Assembly (NCBI GenBank): GCA_002381645.1
Contig: DFXE01000007.1
Coordinates: forward strand, 245,201 to 309,200
DNA: 64,000 bases
Direction of reading: 5' to 3'
From: Bacteroidales bacterium UBA4116
GTDB taxonomy: Bacteria > Bacteroidota > Bacteroidia > Bacteroidales > Tannerellaceae
Position 1 is the stretch's first letter; each line of letters opens with the position of its first letter. Positions 42,866 to 51,806 of this stretch are shown here, piece after piece. The notes under the pieces are model-generated. The model had not been told where the DNA came from and ran no database searches. It saw only the letters and a program-made list of their open reading frames with translations. A program made the position numbers and the translations under genes.

Positions 42866-45082
42866 TTACCATTCGGGAGGATCCTGTTTCATAATATGCT
42901 TTACAAAAAAATCATTCATCTTACGTAGTTCAAAAGGTGCGCCTAAAGAATGCCCCCGGGCCGGCAGATATAGTTGATCGAAATTTTTGCCTGAATCCAT
43001 CAATGCTTTCACCACTTGAAGCGTGGATGCCGGATCGACGTTGTCATCCAGTTCACCGTTGATAAGGAACAGCTTTCCCTTTAACAGGTGTGCGTTCTCC
43101 ACATTAGAACAGGCTATATAAGATTCGTCTAACGGATATCCCATCCATTGTTCGTTCCACCATATTTTATCCATACGGTTATCGTGGCAACCACAAAAGG
43201 CAACGGCGACTTTGTAAAAATCATTATGGAATAATAAAGCGCTCATAGCATTTTGTCCGCCTGCCGACCACCCGTAAATACCTACATTCGAAATATCCAT
43301 ATAGGGATACTTCTCAGCCGCGGCTTTCATCCACAATATACGGTCGGGGAAACCTGCGTCTTTCAGATTCTTCCAGCATACATCATGAAAGGCTTTGGAA
43401 CGGTTATACGTGCCCATACCGTCGATGGAAACAACAATAAAACCTAATTCGGCTGTTTTATCGATCAGATGATTAAACGCCCGGAAATCCTTTACCACAT
43501 GCGAATCATGAGGCCCGGCATAGATCATTTCAATAACAGGATACGATTTTGAATCATCAAAATAAGACGGATACGTGATTGTACCCCATATATCCGTTTT
43601 AGCATCCCGCCCTTTCGCCTGAAATACTTTACGCATAGTAAAACCTTCCGCAAGCAGATCGGAGATATCGCATTTTTCAAGCACCGATACGGTTGAAGCG
43701 TCGGATGTTTTTTTCAGTATGCTGACCGGAGGAAGATCCGGACGGGAATACGTATCGACAAAATAAGCATAATCATTGGAGAACATTGCGGTGTGATTCC
43801 CGTTTTCAGGAGTGAGGTCTGTAAATCCGCTACCGTCCATCCGGATAGTACAGTAATGCAGGTTATACGGATCTTCCCCTTCATTAAAACCTGACGCCGT
43901 GAAATAGATCAGCTGATGCTCCTCGTCTACACGCAGAATATCCCGTACAACCCATTCGCCTTTAGTGATCTGTCGTTTAACTTCACCGGTTTCACCGCTA
44001 AGCAGGTAAATATGCCTCCAGCCATCGCGTTCCGAAACCCATAATGTTTCTCCACTCTCCAGAAAATGCGAATAGACCTTATAATAGTATATGAACGTAT
44101 CCGATTTTTCATCAGCCAAATGCATAATATTTCCTGTTTCAGCATTTACCTCGGCAACGATATATCGCTGATGTCCCCGCTGGTTGAAACTGAAAATAAA
44201 TCCGCTGCTGTCTTTACGCCATTCATCCAGGGTAAGCATAAATTGATGCTGATAAAGGCCGGTCTCCAAAGGTATCTGTTTCTTCAGTTCCATATCAAAA
44301 AGAACCGGAAGGTGAACAGGTATTACATCCCCGGGCTTGGCATAATCGCGCCATTGCAGGATAGGTTGAAGTTGTTTGTCAGGAGAAGATTCAATAAGCG
44401 GTATTCGTCTTTCTTTCACATCCCTTATCTTTACAGTAGCTATTTTTTTCGAGTCCGGCGACCACATGATCCGTGAACTATAATACAGGTTTGGTGATCC
44501 GTCTACAGTCAACGCAACACATTCCTTTTCATTTCCGGCAGGGCATACATATATATTATTATCACGGATGAAAGCCTCCCATTTTCCATCGGGTGAAAGC
44601 ACTTTCGTTGTTTCTTTATGCCCCCTCCACCGGCGTTGCACCGTATTTGCTTCTACAGAAACGGTATCTTTTTCCAACCTGTTATTCTTAATAAAGTATC
44701 TCCACTGTGTACCGTCAGCCATAAATGTCAACTCATTCACATTATGAAATTTCACATCCGTCAACGGTAGTTTACCCGGGGTGTGGCTTGTATTGTTTTC
44801 CTTATTCAGCAGGTTGGCCAGTTTCTTGTGGTCAAAAGCCTTGCTTTTCCTACCATTTGAAGCATCCACCTTGTAATACACTTCGCCATTTCTTTCCCTA
44901 TTCTTATACCAGAACGAAGAGGTCTCAGCGATCCAGTTGGCACGTACAGCACCGTTATATACCTTATTGTTTCGTTTCAACAACGTATCTGCCCTCACAT
45001 AATCTTCGGTTATTACCTGGGCATTTACATTTAAAAAGAAGAGAAAAAAAATAAACAGTACAAAAAAAGTGATCCGATTCAT
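42866..45082 (-). CDS. S9-family (DPP IV-type) prolyl oligopeptidase
   Basis: 738 residues from the ATG at 45082 (MNRITFFVLFIFFLFFLNVNA), chosen for its signal peptide; a 19-codon upstream extension spoils it. An N-terminal DPP IV beta-propeller (about 60-480, WSPDSKKIATVK, WVSERDGWRHIYLL) precedes the alpha/beta-hydrolase domain with GWSAGGQNA (Ser), INGELDDNVDP (Asp) and ARGHSLG (His). It is an exported serine peptidase removing dipeptides or short peptides, probably periplasmic, and complements DPP7 elsewhere in the window. Confidence 0.88.
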   Translation of the reverse strand: MNRITFFVLFIFFLFFLNVNAQVITEDYVRADTLLKRNNKVYNGAVRANWIAETSSFWYKNRERNGEVYYKVDASNGRKSKAFDHKKLANLLNKENNTSHTPGKLPLTDVKFHNVNELTFMADGTQWRYFIKNNRLEKDTVSVEANTVQRRWRGHKETTKVLSPDGKWEAFIRDNNIYVCPAGNEKECVALTVDGSPNLYYSSRIMWSPDSKKIATVKIRDVKERRIPLIESSPDKQLQPILQWRDYAKPGDVIPVHLPVLFDMELKKQIPLETGLYQHQFMLTLDEWRKDSSGFIFSFNQRGHQRYIVAEVNAETGNIMHLADEKSDTFIYYYKVYSHFLESGETLWVSERDGWRHIYLLSGETGEVKRQITKGEWVVRDILRVDEEHQLIYFTASGFNEGEDPYNLHYCTIRMDGSGFTDLTPENGNHTAMFSNDYAYFVDTYSRPDLPPVSILKKTSDASTVSVLEKCDISDLLAEGFTMRKVFQAKGRDAKTDIWGTITYPSYFDDSKSYPVIEMIYAGPHDSHVVKDFRAFNHLIDKTAELGFIVVSIDGMGTYNRSKAFHDVCWKNLKDAGFPDRILWMKAAAEKYPYMDISNVGIYGWSAGGQNAMSALLFHNDFYKVAVAFCGCHDNRMDKIWWNEQWMGYPLDESYIACSNVENAHLLKGKLFLINGELDDNVDPASTLQVVKALMDSGKNFDQLYLPARGHSLGAPFELRKMNDFFVKHIMKQDPPEW

Positions 45083-45253
45083 GGCATTTGATTTAATAAG
45101 TAAAGTCAAAACAAAGATAAGGATTAAGCAATTATACATGGCAAGTCCGTGCGATAAATATCAATAATACACCAATCCTCTACGATTATTTTCAAAAAAC
45201 GAAAACCTTCTAAAAGACACATTGATTTTCTTTTATTTTTAAATCCATATACA

Positions 45254-45261
45254 TATATTTG
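45254..45261 (+). promoter_or_regulatory. Likely -7 element for the SusC/SusD operon
   Basis: TATATTTG matches TAnnTTTG, 67 bp upstream of the susC-like start. No -33 element at usual spacing is clear. Confidence 0.45.
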
Positions 45262-45328
45262 TGAAAACCGGCAATAGCTTTGAACGTTAAATCTCAGTCA
45301 CATATCTTTAACTACTAACAATTTTTTT

Positions 45329-48300
45329 ATGAAAAAACTTATCTATTGCTTAATTGGCTTTGCAGTTTTTTGCCAATTCATACAAGCACAGGAAAAACTG
45401 ATTACGGGAAAAGTAACATCCTCGGAGGATTCACAACCGATGATCGGTGTTGCAGTGATGGACAGGCAAACCATGCAGGGCACCACGACAAATGAAAACG
45501 GAGAGTTTTCGCTTCAGGTTTCCGATCGAACCAGAACCCTGCAATTCTCTTACTTAGGATATAAAACGGTAGACATTCCTATCCGCGGTTCCACAATGAG
45601 CGTACAATTAGAGCCCGATCTGGTTGCTATCGACGAAGTTATGGTAGTAGCTTACGGTACCGGAAAAAAATCCACATTCACCGGGTCGGCAGTCGTTGTT
45701 AAGAATGAATCCCTCGAGCGGATCAAAACATCCAATGTCACCCAAGCATTGCAAGGACAAAGCAGTGGAGTACAGGTGATAAACAACAGTGGCCAGCCGG
45801 GCGACGATGCCTCTATTCTTATCCGTGGGATCGGTTCGATGAACGCGTCCAGTTCGCCGCTGTATGTAGTTGATGGAATGGCGTACGACGGTTTTGTCAA
45901 CGCCATAAACCCGGCTGATATCGAATCGATGACCATTCTAAAAGACGCTTCCGCTACCGCCCTTTACGGTTCACGTGCGGCAAACGGGGTAATTATGATT
46001 ACAACAAAAAAAGGATCGAGCGATAAAGGACAGATCAATTTCCGTTCGACGTGGGGATTCTCTTCGCTTGCCGTAGATTTGCCGAGGGCATTAACGCCTG
46101 ATGAATTTAGCAAGCTGTCGTGGTTGGCCATGCGAAACGGCAGGATGGATACTTCGGGAGCTACTCAGGAAGAAGCATCGCAATATGCGACCGATTTCCT
46201 TAAAAACGAATTGAAGATCAATCCGTACAGCATTGACAAGCCGGTAAATACAGATGGAGAAATAGATCCGATGGCTCAACTTCTTTACTGGGGAGACTGG
46301 CGGAATGAGATATTAAAATCACGCCTTCGCCAGGAGTATAATATCGACTTCAGCGGCAAAAGCGATAAGGCCGATTATTTTTTCTCCGGCGGCTATGTAA
46401 ACGACAAAGGAATATTCGCCGCTCAGGAATTTGAGCGTTTTACCACCAGGGCCAACCTCAATTATCAACTTAAAGACTGGATAAAAGTAGGAACTAATAC
46501 CTCGCTTGCACACAGCAGGCGCGAAGTATGGTTGGAGCCAAATACCATATGGTTTTTACGCACAATAGCTCCGACTAACCCTGTTTATGTATGGGATGAA
46601 GAAAAAGGAGAATACAAACGTGACGGCAACGGCAATAAAATATTTGATTTCGGAGACAACCGAGCCGCATGGACATCCTGGAATCCTTTGGCGGACGCTG
46701 CTTATAACACCTCCCCGGAAACAATTAACAATGTTTCCAACCGTTCCTATATTGAACTTACGTTTCTGCCGGAATTGAAATTTCGCACCAGTTTTAGTGT
46801 AGACCATTATAACCGGACATTTGATGGATATGTAAATCCGAAATATGGTTATGCTGCCGGGTATGGAGGAGAAGTAAGAAAACGGATCCGTCAGAATTTG
46901 TCTTATACGTTAAATAATATTCTTACTTATAATAAATCGTTCGGCGATCATTCCTTAAATGTATTATTGGGGCAGGAAGCCTATGCTTTACATTACAAAG
47001 ACTTAACCGCCGTAAAACGCGGACTTCCTTTTCTCGGATTGACAGAAATAGACTCGGCCTCTGAAATGAATTCCATGAATTCATATTCCGACAAATACCG
47101 GTTATTGAGTTGGTTGAGCAGGATTGAATATGATTTTCTCGACAGGTATTACCTTTCCGGCAGCTTCCGTACCGACGGCTCTTCCCGCTTTCATCCGGAT
47201 AACCGCTGGGGATATTTCTGGTCCATCGGCGGATCATGGCGGCTTTCCAATGAAAACTTTATGCTACATTATGATTGGATCGATAACCTGAAATTAAAAG
47301 CAAGTTATGGCGGGGTTGGCAACGACAAACTGGAAACATCTGATAATAACGCTATCTATTACGCTTATCAGGGATTATACGGCACAGGAAGTAATGATTA
47401 TAATGAAGCCGGAGCACGTATAAGCCGTTTAGCCAATAAAAACCTGAAATGGGAAAGCAATATGCAATTGAATATCGGTGTTGAATTTGCACTATTCAAT
47501 AAGCTTTCCGGAGATATTGAATGGTTCCAGCGTAAATCTAAAGACCTGTTATTTCCTATGCCTATGGCGCCTTCCACAGGTTTTGAAAGTATCGACAGGA
47601 ATATTGGCGATATAAAAAACCAGGGAATAGAATTTCAACTGAATTATACAGCCATAAACACAAAAGATTTCAGATGGTCGATAGACCTGAACGGAACTTC
47701 ATATAAAAATAAAATATTAAAACTTCCGCAGGAAGAAATCAATTCAGGTTCTTCCAAATGGCGGGAAGGAGAATCACGTTATAACTTTTGGGGAATAGAA
47801 TATGCAGGCGTCAATCCCGAAACAGGCAATGATCAATACTGGAAAAATATATATGAGACTATCGACGGAAAGAAAACGCTTGTAGGAAGGGAGAAAACAG
47901 AAAATTATAATGAAGTGACAAGTGATGATCAGAAAAAATACCTGGGTGACGCTATTCCGAAATTATTCGGAGGATTAACCAACAATTTCTCATTCAAAGG
48001 TATTGACTTATCTTTCCTTATTTATTACAGTTTCGGTGGAAAATTATACGATAAGGACTATGCGCAGATGATGGCCTACCGTACGGGATACAGTATGCAT
48101 CCTGATATGCTGAAAGGATGGAGCCCGGAAAATCCGAATAGCGAATTCACCCGTATTTCAACGGCTTATTCCAATTCCATGGGTTCTTACAGCACCAAAT
48201 TTTTATTTAACAACACCTTTGCCCGTCTGCGGAATGTTACGCTCGGCTACAGCTTACCTAAAACATGGATTGGAAAATTCAAGGTGAACACACTCCGGCT

Positions 48301-48442
48301 ATTTGTGCAGGGAGATAACCTTGTAACGGTTGGTAGCGCAGCGAAGCGCGGTACGGATCCCGAACAGTCGATTTCCGGCGTGACAGACAACCGGTTTCCT
48401 GCTACAAAATCTATCTCTTTTGGCTTACAACTTAATTTATAA
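45329..48442 (+). CDS. SusC/RagA-family TonB-linked outer-membrane receptor
   Basis: 1037 residues: signal peptide (LIGFAVFCQFIQAQ), a carboxypeptidase-D-like regulatory domain (about 25-105, ITGKVTSSEDSQPMIGVAV), a TonB-box region, plug with QALQGQSSGVQVINNSGQPG and LYVVDGM, then a beta-barrel ending in the outer-membrane Phe/Leu-type C-terminus (SFGLQLNL). It imports bulky nutrients with the SusD partner, driven by TonB. The substrate is unknown because no enzyme is linked. The partner gene starts 26 bp downstream. Confidence 0.95.
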   Translation: MKKLIYCLIGFAVFCQFIQAQEKLITGKVTSSEDSQPMIGVAVMDRQTMQGTTTNENGEFSLQVSDRTRTLQFSYLGYKTVDIPIRGSTMSVQLEPDLVAIDEVMVVAYGTGKKSTFTGSAVVVKNESLERIKTSNVTQALQGQSSGVQVINNSGQPGDDASILIRGIGSMNASSSPLYVVDGMAYDGFVNAINPADIESMTILKDASATALYGSRAANGVIMITTKKGSSDKGQINFRSTWGFSSLAVDLPRALTPDEFSKLSWLAMRNGRMDTSGATQEEASQYATDFLKNELKINPYSIDKPVNTDGEIDPMAQLLYWGDWRNEILKSRLRQEYNIDFSGKSDKADYFFSGGYVNDKGIFAAQEFERFTTRANLNYQLKDWIKVGTNTSLAHSRREVWLEPNTIWFLRTIAPTNPVYVWDEEKGEYKRDGNGNKIFDFGDNRAAWTSWNPLADAAYNTSPETINNVSNRSYIELTFLPELKFRTSFSVDHYNRTFDGYVNPKYGYAAGYGGEVRKRIRQNLSYTLNNILTYNKSFGDHSLNVLLGQEAYALHYKDLTAVKRGLPFLGLTEIDSASEMNSMNSYSDKYRLLSWLSRIEYDFLDRYYLSGSFRTDGSSRFHPDNRWGYFWSIGGSWRLSNENFMLHYDWIDNLKLKASYGGVGNDKLETSDNNAIYYAYQGLYGTGSNDYNEAGARISRLANKNLKWESNMQLNIGVEFALFNKLSGDIEWFQRKSKDLLFPMPMAPSTGFESIDRNIGDIKNQGIEFQLNYTAINTKDFRWSIDLNGTSYKNKILKLPQEEINSGSSKWREGESRYNFWGIEYAGVNPETGNDQYWKNIYETIDGKKTLVGREKTENYNEVTSDDQKKYLGDAIPKLFGGLTNNFSFKGIDLSFLIYYSFGGKLYDKDYAQMMAYRTGYSMHPDMLKGWSPENPNSEFTRISTAYSNSMGSYSTKFLFNNTFARLRNVTLGYSLPKTWIGKFKVNTLRLFVQGDNLVTVGSAAKRGTDPEQSISGVTDNRFPATKSISFGLQLNL

Positions 48443-48468
48443 TGGATAACTACTAATATTTATTTCTT

Positions 48469-49941
48469 ATGAAGACTATCAAATCAATCATATATCCGGT
48501 CATGATCGCATTCGTATGTTTATTTGCTGTTGCCTGTAGCGATTTCCTGGATACCAATCCGTCGACTTCCGTAACAGACGACGAAGTATTTATTACCACT
48601 GACGGGGCACAGGTAGCCCTTAACGGAGCTTATTACCATATGCGTGCCCGCGATAGCGGGGGTGCCGACCGCGAAGATGATTACGGAATTCCTTCCATAC
48701 AGATGATCTCGGATGTTTGCGGCGAAGATATTATCGCATGGGGAGGCTGGTATATCTATAATTACAATTACTGGGGAGAAACACGGGGAGACATCTTCCG
48801 TACTTCACAGCTTTGGAATTTTCATTACCGGCTGATCAACAATGTCAATGCGATCATTACCAATGTAGACCAATCGGAAGGCGAAGAGATCGATAAACAA
48901 CACATTAAAGGACAAGCATTAGCCATACGCGGATGGGCTTACTTTAGCCTGGCCCGTTTGTTCCAGCAAACCTATAGTATAGCAAAAGATCTGCCGGGTA
49001 TGCCGATCTACCTCGAACCGACCACCGAGGCAACAAAAGGCAAACCCCGCGGTACACTCGAACAAACCTATGCCCAGATCTTATCGGACCTTTTGTCGGC
49101 AGAAGAATTACTGGAAGGATTCGACAGGGGAAGCCACATTAACCGTTTCGATCAGTCTGTTGTACATGGAGTGCTCTGCCAGGTGTACCAGGTGATGCAT
49201 AACTGGCCGAAATGCGAAGAATACGCTAAAAAACTTTTAGATACCTATCCGCTGACCACCAACGAACAGTATCTCGCGGGATTTAACGATGAAACCACCC
49301 CGTCGTGGATATGGGGAATGCGCCAATCTGAAGAGCAGAATATGGGTGATTATTCCATTTTCGCCATGTGGGCAAACGACACACGTAAATGTTTTACCTT
49401 CAGGGGATGGTTCTCTGCCGACGATTTTGTTGCCTTGTTCGATGAAGACGATATCCGTTACCAGTTTGAAAGATGGTGGGACCAGATATACGTATCTTTC
49501 AAATTCAGGGATAATGATAATTGCAGGGGTTCGATCGTATTTATGCGCACGGAAGAAATGTTGCTGAACGCGGCGGAAGCACTGGCTTATCAGGGAAAAG
49601 AAGCAGAAGCTAAGGAACTGCTCTGGACATTGCAGGACATGAGGAACGCGAAACGCTCCGAATCATCCGGAAAGGATTTGATTGAAGATATATTGATCGA
49701 AAGAAGAAAGGAAATGTATGGTGAAGGACATGCTTTATTTGATATCATCAGAAATCAAAAACCGCTGCTCCGTACCGGAAACCATAAAGATTACAACAAT
49801 GCAGGCGTAACATTCCCGGCCCGTTCGTGGCGCTTTATCTTCCAGCTTCCCGACAAAGAGATAAAAAACAACGAATCGCTGGTAGACGGAATCTGGCCCA
49901 ATGGCGACCAGAATCCATACAACGGTACATTTGAACCGTAA
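48469..49941 (+). CDS. SusD/RagB-family surface lipoprotein
   Basis: 490 residues; lipobox VACS with Cys23. The N-terminus CSDFLDTNPSTSVTDDEVF is the standard SusD start, followed by TPR-like helices (INNVNAIITNVDQSE, RGWAYFSLARLFQQTYS) and the C-terminal EMLLNAAEALAYQGK and DILIERRKEMYGEGHALFDI. It caps the SusC receptor and binds substrate at the cell surface. No other glycan-utilisation genes follow; the pair is orphaned and ends in a terminator. Confidence 0.94.
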   Translation: MKTIKSIIYPVMIAFVCLFAVACSDFLDTNPSTSVTDDEVFITTDGAQVALNGAYYHMRARDSGGADREDDYGIPSIQMISDVCGEDIIAWGGWYIYNYNYWGETRGDIFRTSQLWNFHYRLINNVNAIITNVDQSEGEEIDKQHIKGQALAIRGWAYFSLARLFQQTYSIAKDLPGMPIYLEPTTEATKGKPRGTLEQTYAQILSDLLSAEELLEGFDRGSHINRFDQSVVHGVLCQVYQVMHNWPKCEEYAKKLLDTYPLTTNEQYLAGFNDETTPSWIWGMRQSEEQNMGDYSIFAMWANDTRKCFTFRGWFSADDFVALFDEDDIRYQFERWWDQIYVSFKFRDNDNCRGSIVFMRTEEMLLNAAEALAYQGKEAEAKELLWTLQDMRNAKRSESSGKDLIEDILIERRKEMYGEGHALFDIIRNQKPLLRTGNHKDYNNAGVTFPARSWRFIFQLPDKEIKNNESLVDGIWPNGDQNPYNGTFEP

Positions 49942-49993
49942 ACCATTTAATTTTAACAACCCTATTAACATTCACTAAGAATATAACTAAAAG

Positions 49994-50040
49994 AAGGTGA
50001 CCGATGGCTTCGGTCACCTTTTCATTTTATTTTTAGCGGA
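49994..50040. terminator. Terminator after the susD-like gene
   Basis: An 11-bp stem (AAGGTGACCGA with TCGGTCACCTT), 5-base loop, then TTCATTTTATTTTTAG; also faces the convergent 50041-50448 gene. Confidence 0.85.
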
Positions 50041-50448
50041 TTACATATACGCATACGTAATGCTGAGGCTATACTCACCTGTCACCGGGGTACTGATCTC
50101 GATAACTACCTTAATATTGCGTTCAATATAATACTCAGTGCGCGATTCCTTTTTTGCCTGTTTGTCCGAATCATTTGTTTTCAGTTCAATTTCAGTCATT
50201 CCCAGCCGGAAATCTTTCCCATATTGGTTATTCATCTGAAACCAGCAACGTGTACGTGTATCATAACAGCACAAATGATATTTTTCGGTCTTACCGGCTG
50301 GTATGACTTTACCGTTAAGTACGTCTTCGGGACCCTTTTCCCAATCGGTCGTATTCATATCATCTATATCCATAGTGATGTTTTTTTCAAGCAGATTACT
50401 TATTGTTACTATACAATCTGTTTTCCGGCGAATAGATAGATCTTCCAT
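50041..50448 (-). CDS. Hypothetical beta-rich 135-residue protein
   Basis: No signal peptide or membrane helix. The composition is that of a beta sandwich with alternating hydrophobic strands (CIVTISNLLEKNITMDIDD, KYHLCCYDTRTRCWFQM, IKVVIEISTPVTGEYSLSITY). Faint likeness to aegerolysin-type proteins in strand layout is not enough to assign it. It lies 85 bp downstream of the fimbrillin-like gene on the same strand and could be co-transcribed. Confidence 0.5.
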   Translation of the reverse strand: MEDLSIRRKTDCIVTISNLLEKNITMDIDDMNTTDWEKGPEDVLNGKVIPAGKTEKYHLCCYDTRTRCWFQMNNQYGKDFRLGMTEIELKTNDSDKQAKKESRTEYYIERNIKVVIEISTPVTGEYSLSITYAYM

Positions 50449-50533
50449 TTGATAATTTTTTAGTGTTGAATATTAAATTATAATTTGCAGACTGTTGCCC
50501 GTCTTCGTATCCTCCTTTCCCGTGAAGACGGAT

Positions 50534-51490
50534 TTAATTTGACTCGTTAGCCTCCATCTGCCCCCTGTCAATCATATTCCACGGTACAATGGTACTGGTG
50601 AAATGTACACCTGTACGGTTAAGGGTTATTTCATAAATATATTCATTGCCACCCTGGAAAATTGAGGCGGGCACTTTCCATGTAAATTTATCGCCTCCCG
50701 AAATAATGAAGTCTACAGTTATCATGTTCGCTGCATACGTGGCGGGTAATACAATAGCATCGTAAACAGCACCAAATCCCGGTTCCGGAGCGGCCTGTTT
50801 GCGGGGAATAACAACAGCAGTGACTTCCGGCGTGCCCAGTTTGCCATCTGAAAGGCTGAGGGTGTTTTTTGTTTTCATGCCGTTGATATTTACTTTAACA
50901 CCGTCAAAGCTTGAAATACCTACATTGGAGGCTGCTTTACATTTCATTACCAGTTTTGCGAGTTTGTGGTTGAATGATAGAGCTACAGCGTTATTTGTAT
51001 CCCGGATGTAGCCGTTGCCGCTGTTATCGGCATGGGCCCAGAGCAGGTCTGTTGCAGCTTGCGTGGCGGAAGTTTGTATTCCGGAAACGTCCACATCGAG
51101 TGTGCCGTCGACCTGGACATTACCGGCGAAGGGATAGTAGGCGATAAAATCTACTTTATCGCGGCTATTCGGATAGAAAATTTCGTTTCCGTCTTTGGAA
51201 GTGAAATTACCGTCGCCCGTCGTTGAGTACCGGCGGTTTTCAGTGAATTCTTCCACTTTTATAGTACCGTGTTGAAGCATAAAGATACCGATCTCATCGC
51301 CCGGGTCCCATTGGTTCCCGGCCGCTTTTGTGATGGGAGCGCCCTGGAGTAAGGCCGGTTGCGCGATAGCCGCTGTAAAGCGTACCGGATGACTTTCAAT
51401 CTCATGGATATCGTCTTTATCATTGCACGAACCCATCATGATAACACCTGTTAAGGCGGTTGCTATTACTAAAAAATCGCTCTTGCTCAT
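50534..51490 (-). CDS. Fimbrillin-family lipoprotein
   Basis: 318 residues; lipobox region MMGSC with Cys22. The mature protein has the two-domain transthyretin-like layout of fimbrillin/Mfa-like proteins: PVRFTAAIAQ, WDPGDEIGIFML, IFYPNSRDKVDFIAYYPF, LSFNHKLAKLVMK, and ends with YEITLNRTGVHFTSTIVPW. Such proteins build or tip surface fimbriae or act as surface antigens. The single gene without usher-type partners suggests a stalk-less or accessory role. The 51491-51806 gap holds the terminator at 51681. Confidence 0.82.
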   Translation of the reverse strand: MSKSDFLVIATALTGVIMMGSCNDKDDIHEIESHPVRFTAAIAQPALLQGAPITKAAGNQWDPGDEIGIFMLQHGTIKVEEFTENRRYSTTGDGNFTSKDGNEIFYPNSRDKVDFIAYYPFAGNVQVDGTLDVDVSGIQTSATQAATDLLWAHADNSGNGYIRDTNNAVALSFNHKLAKLVMKCKAASNVGISSFDGVKVNINGMKTKNTLSLSDGKLGTPEVTAVVIPRKQAAPEPGFGAVYDAIVLPATYAANMITVDFIISGGDKFTWKVPASIFQGGNEYIYEITLNRTGVHFTSTIVPWNMIDRGQMEANESN

Positions 51491-51680
51491 CGTTTTCTTT
51501 GTTTATTAAGATTTATAATATTGATTTAATTATATCTGTATGATGATCAATTATCTGCCCATATACTTCCGAAGCTGCTGCCTGTTGATACGAGACGACG
51601 GAGGCGAGTTGATGCCAAAGTATTTAAATGATCACCCGCCAGCAACTCCCAATTGCCGGTAAAATAAACGAGTTCGTAAT

Positions 51681-51718
51681 AAAATCTTTTATCAAAACAT
51701 ATTTTGATAAAAGATTTT
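51681..51718 (-). terminator. Terminator after the TPR-AraC gene
   Basis: A perfect 17-bp inverted repeat (AAAATCTTTTATCAAAA at 51681-51697 and its complement at 51702-51718) with a 4-base loop. On the minus strand it ends in TTTT and lies 89 bp past the stop of the regulator gene. Confidence 0.75.
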
Positions 51719-51806
51719 GGATAATGAATTGGTTTCCAGTATGATATTTTGCAAAGACAGCGAAAAAGGAAAACTGTGGGAAGGGGACGATTGATCGCGT
51801 TTACGG

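Noticed and set aside
50041..50448. Aegerolysin-type toxin
   Set aside because: Only a vague strand-pattern likeness; no family motif can be shown, so it is left as hypothetical.
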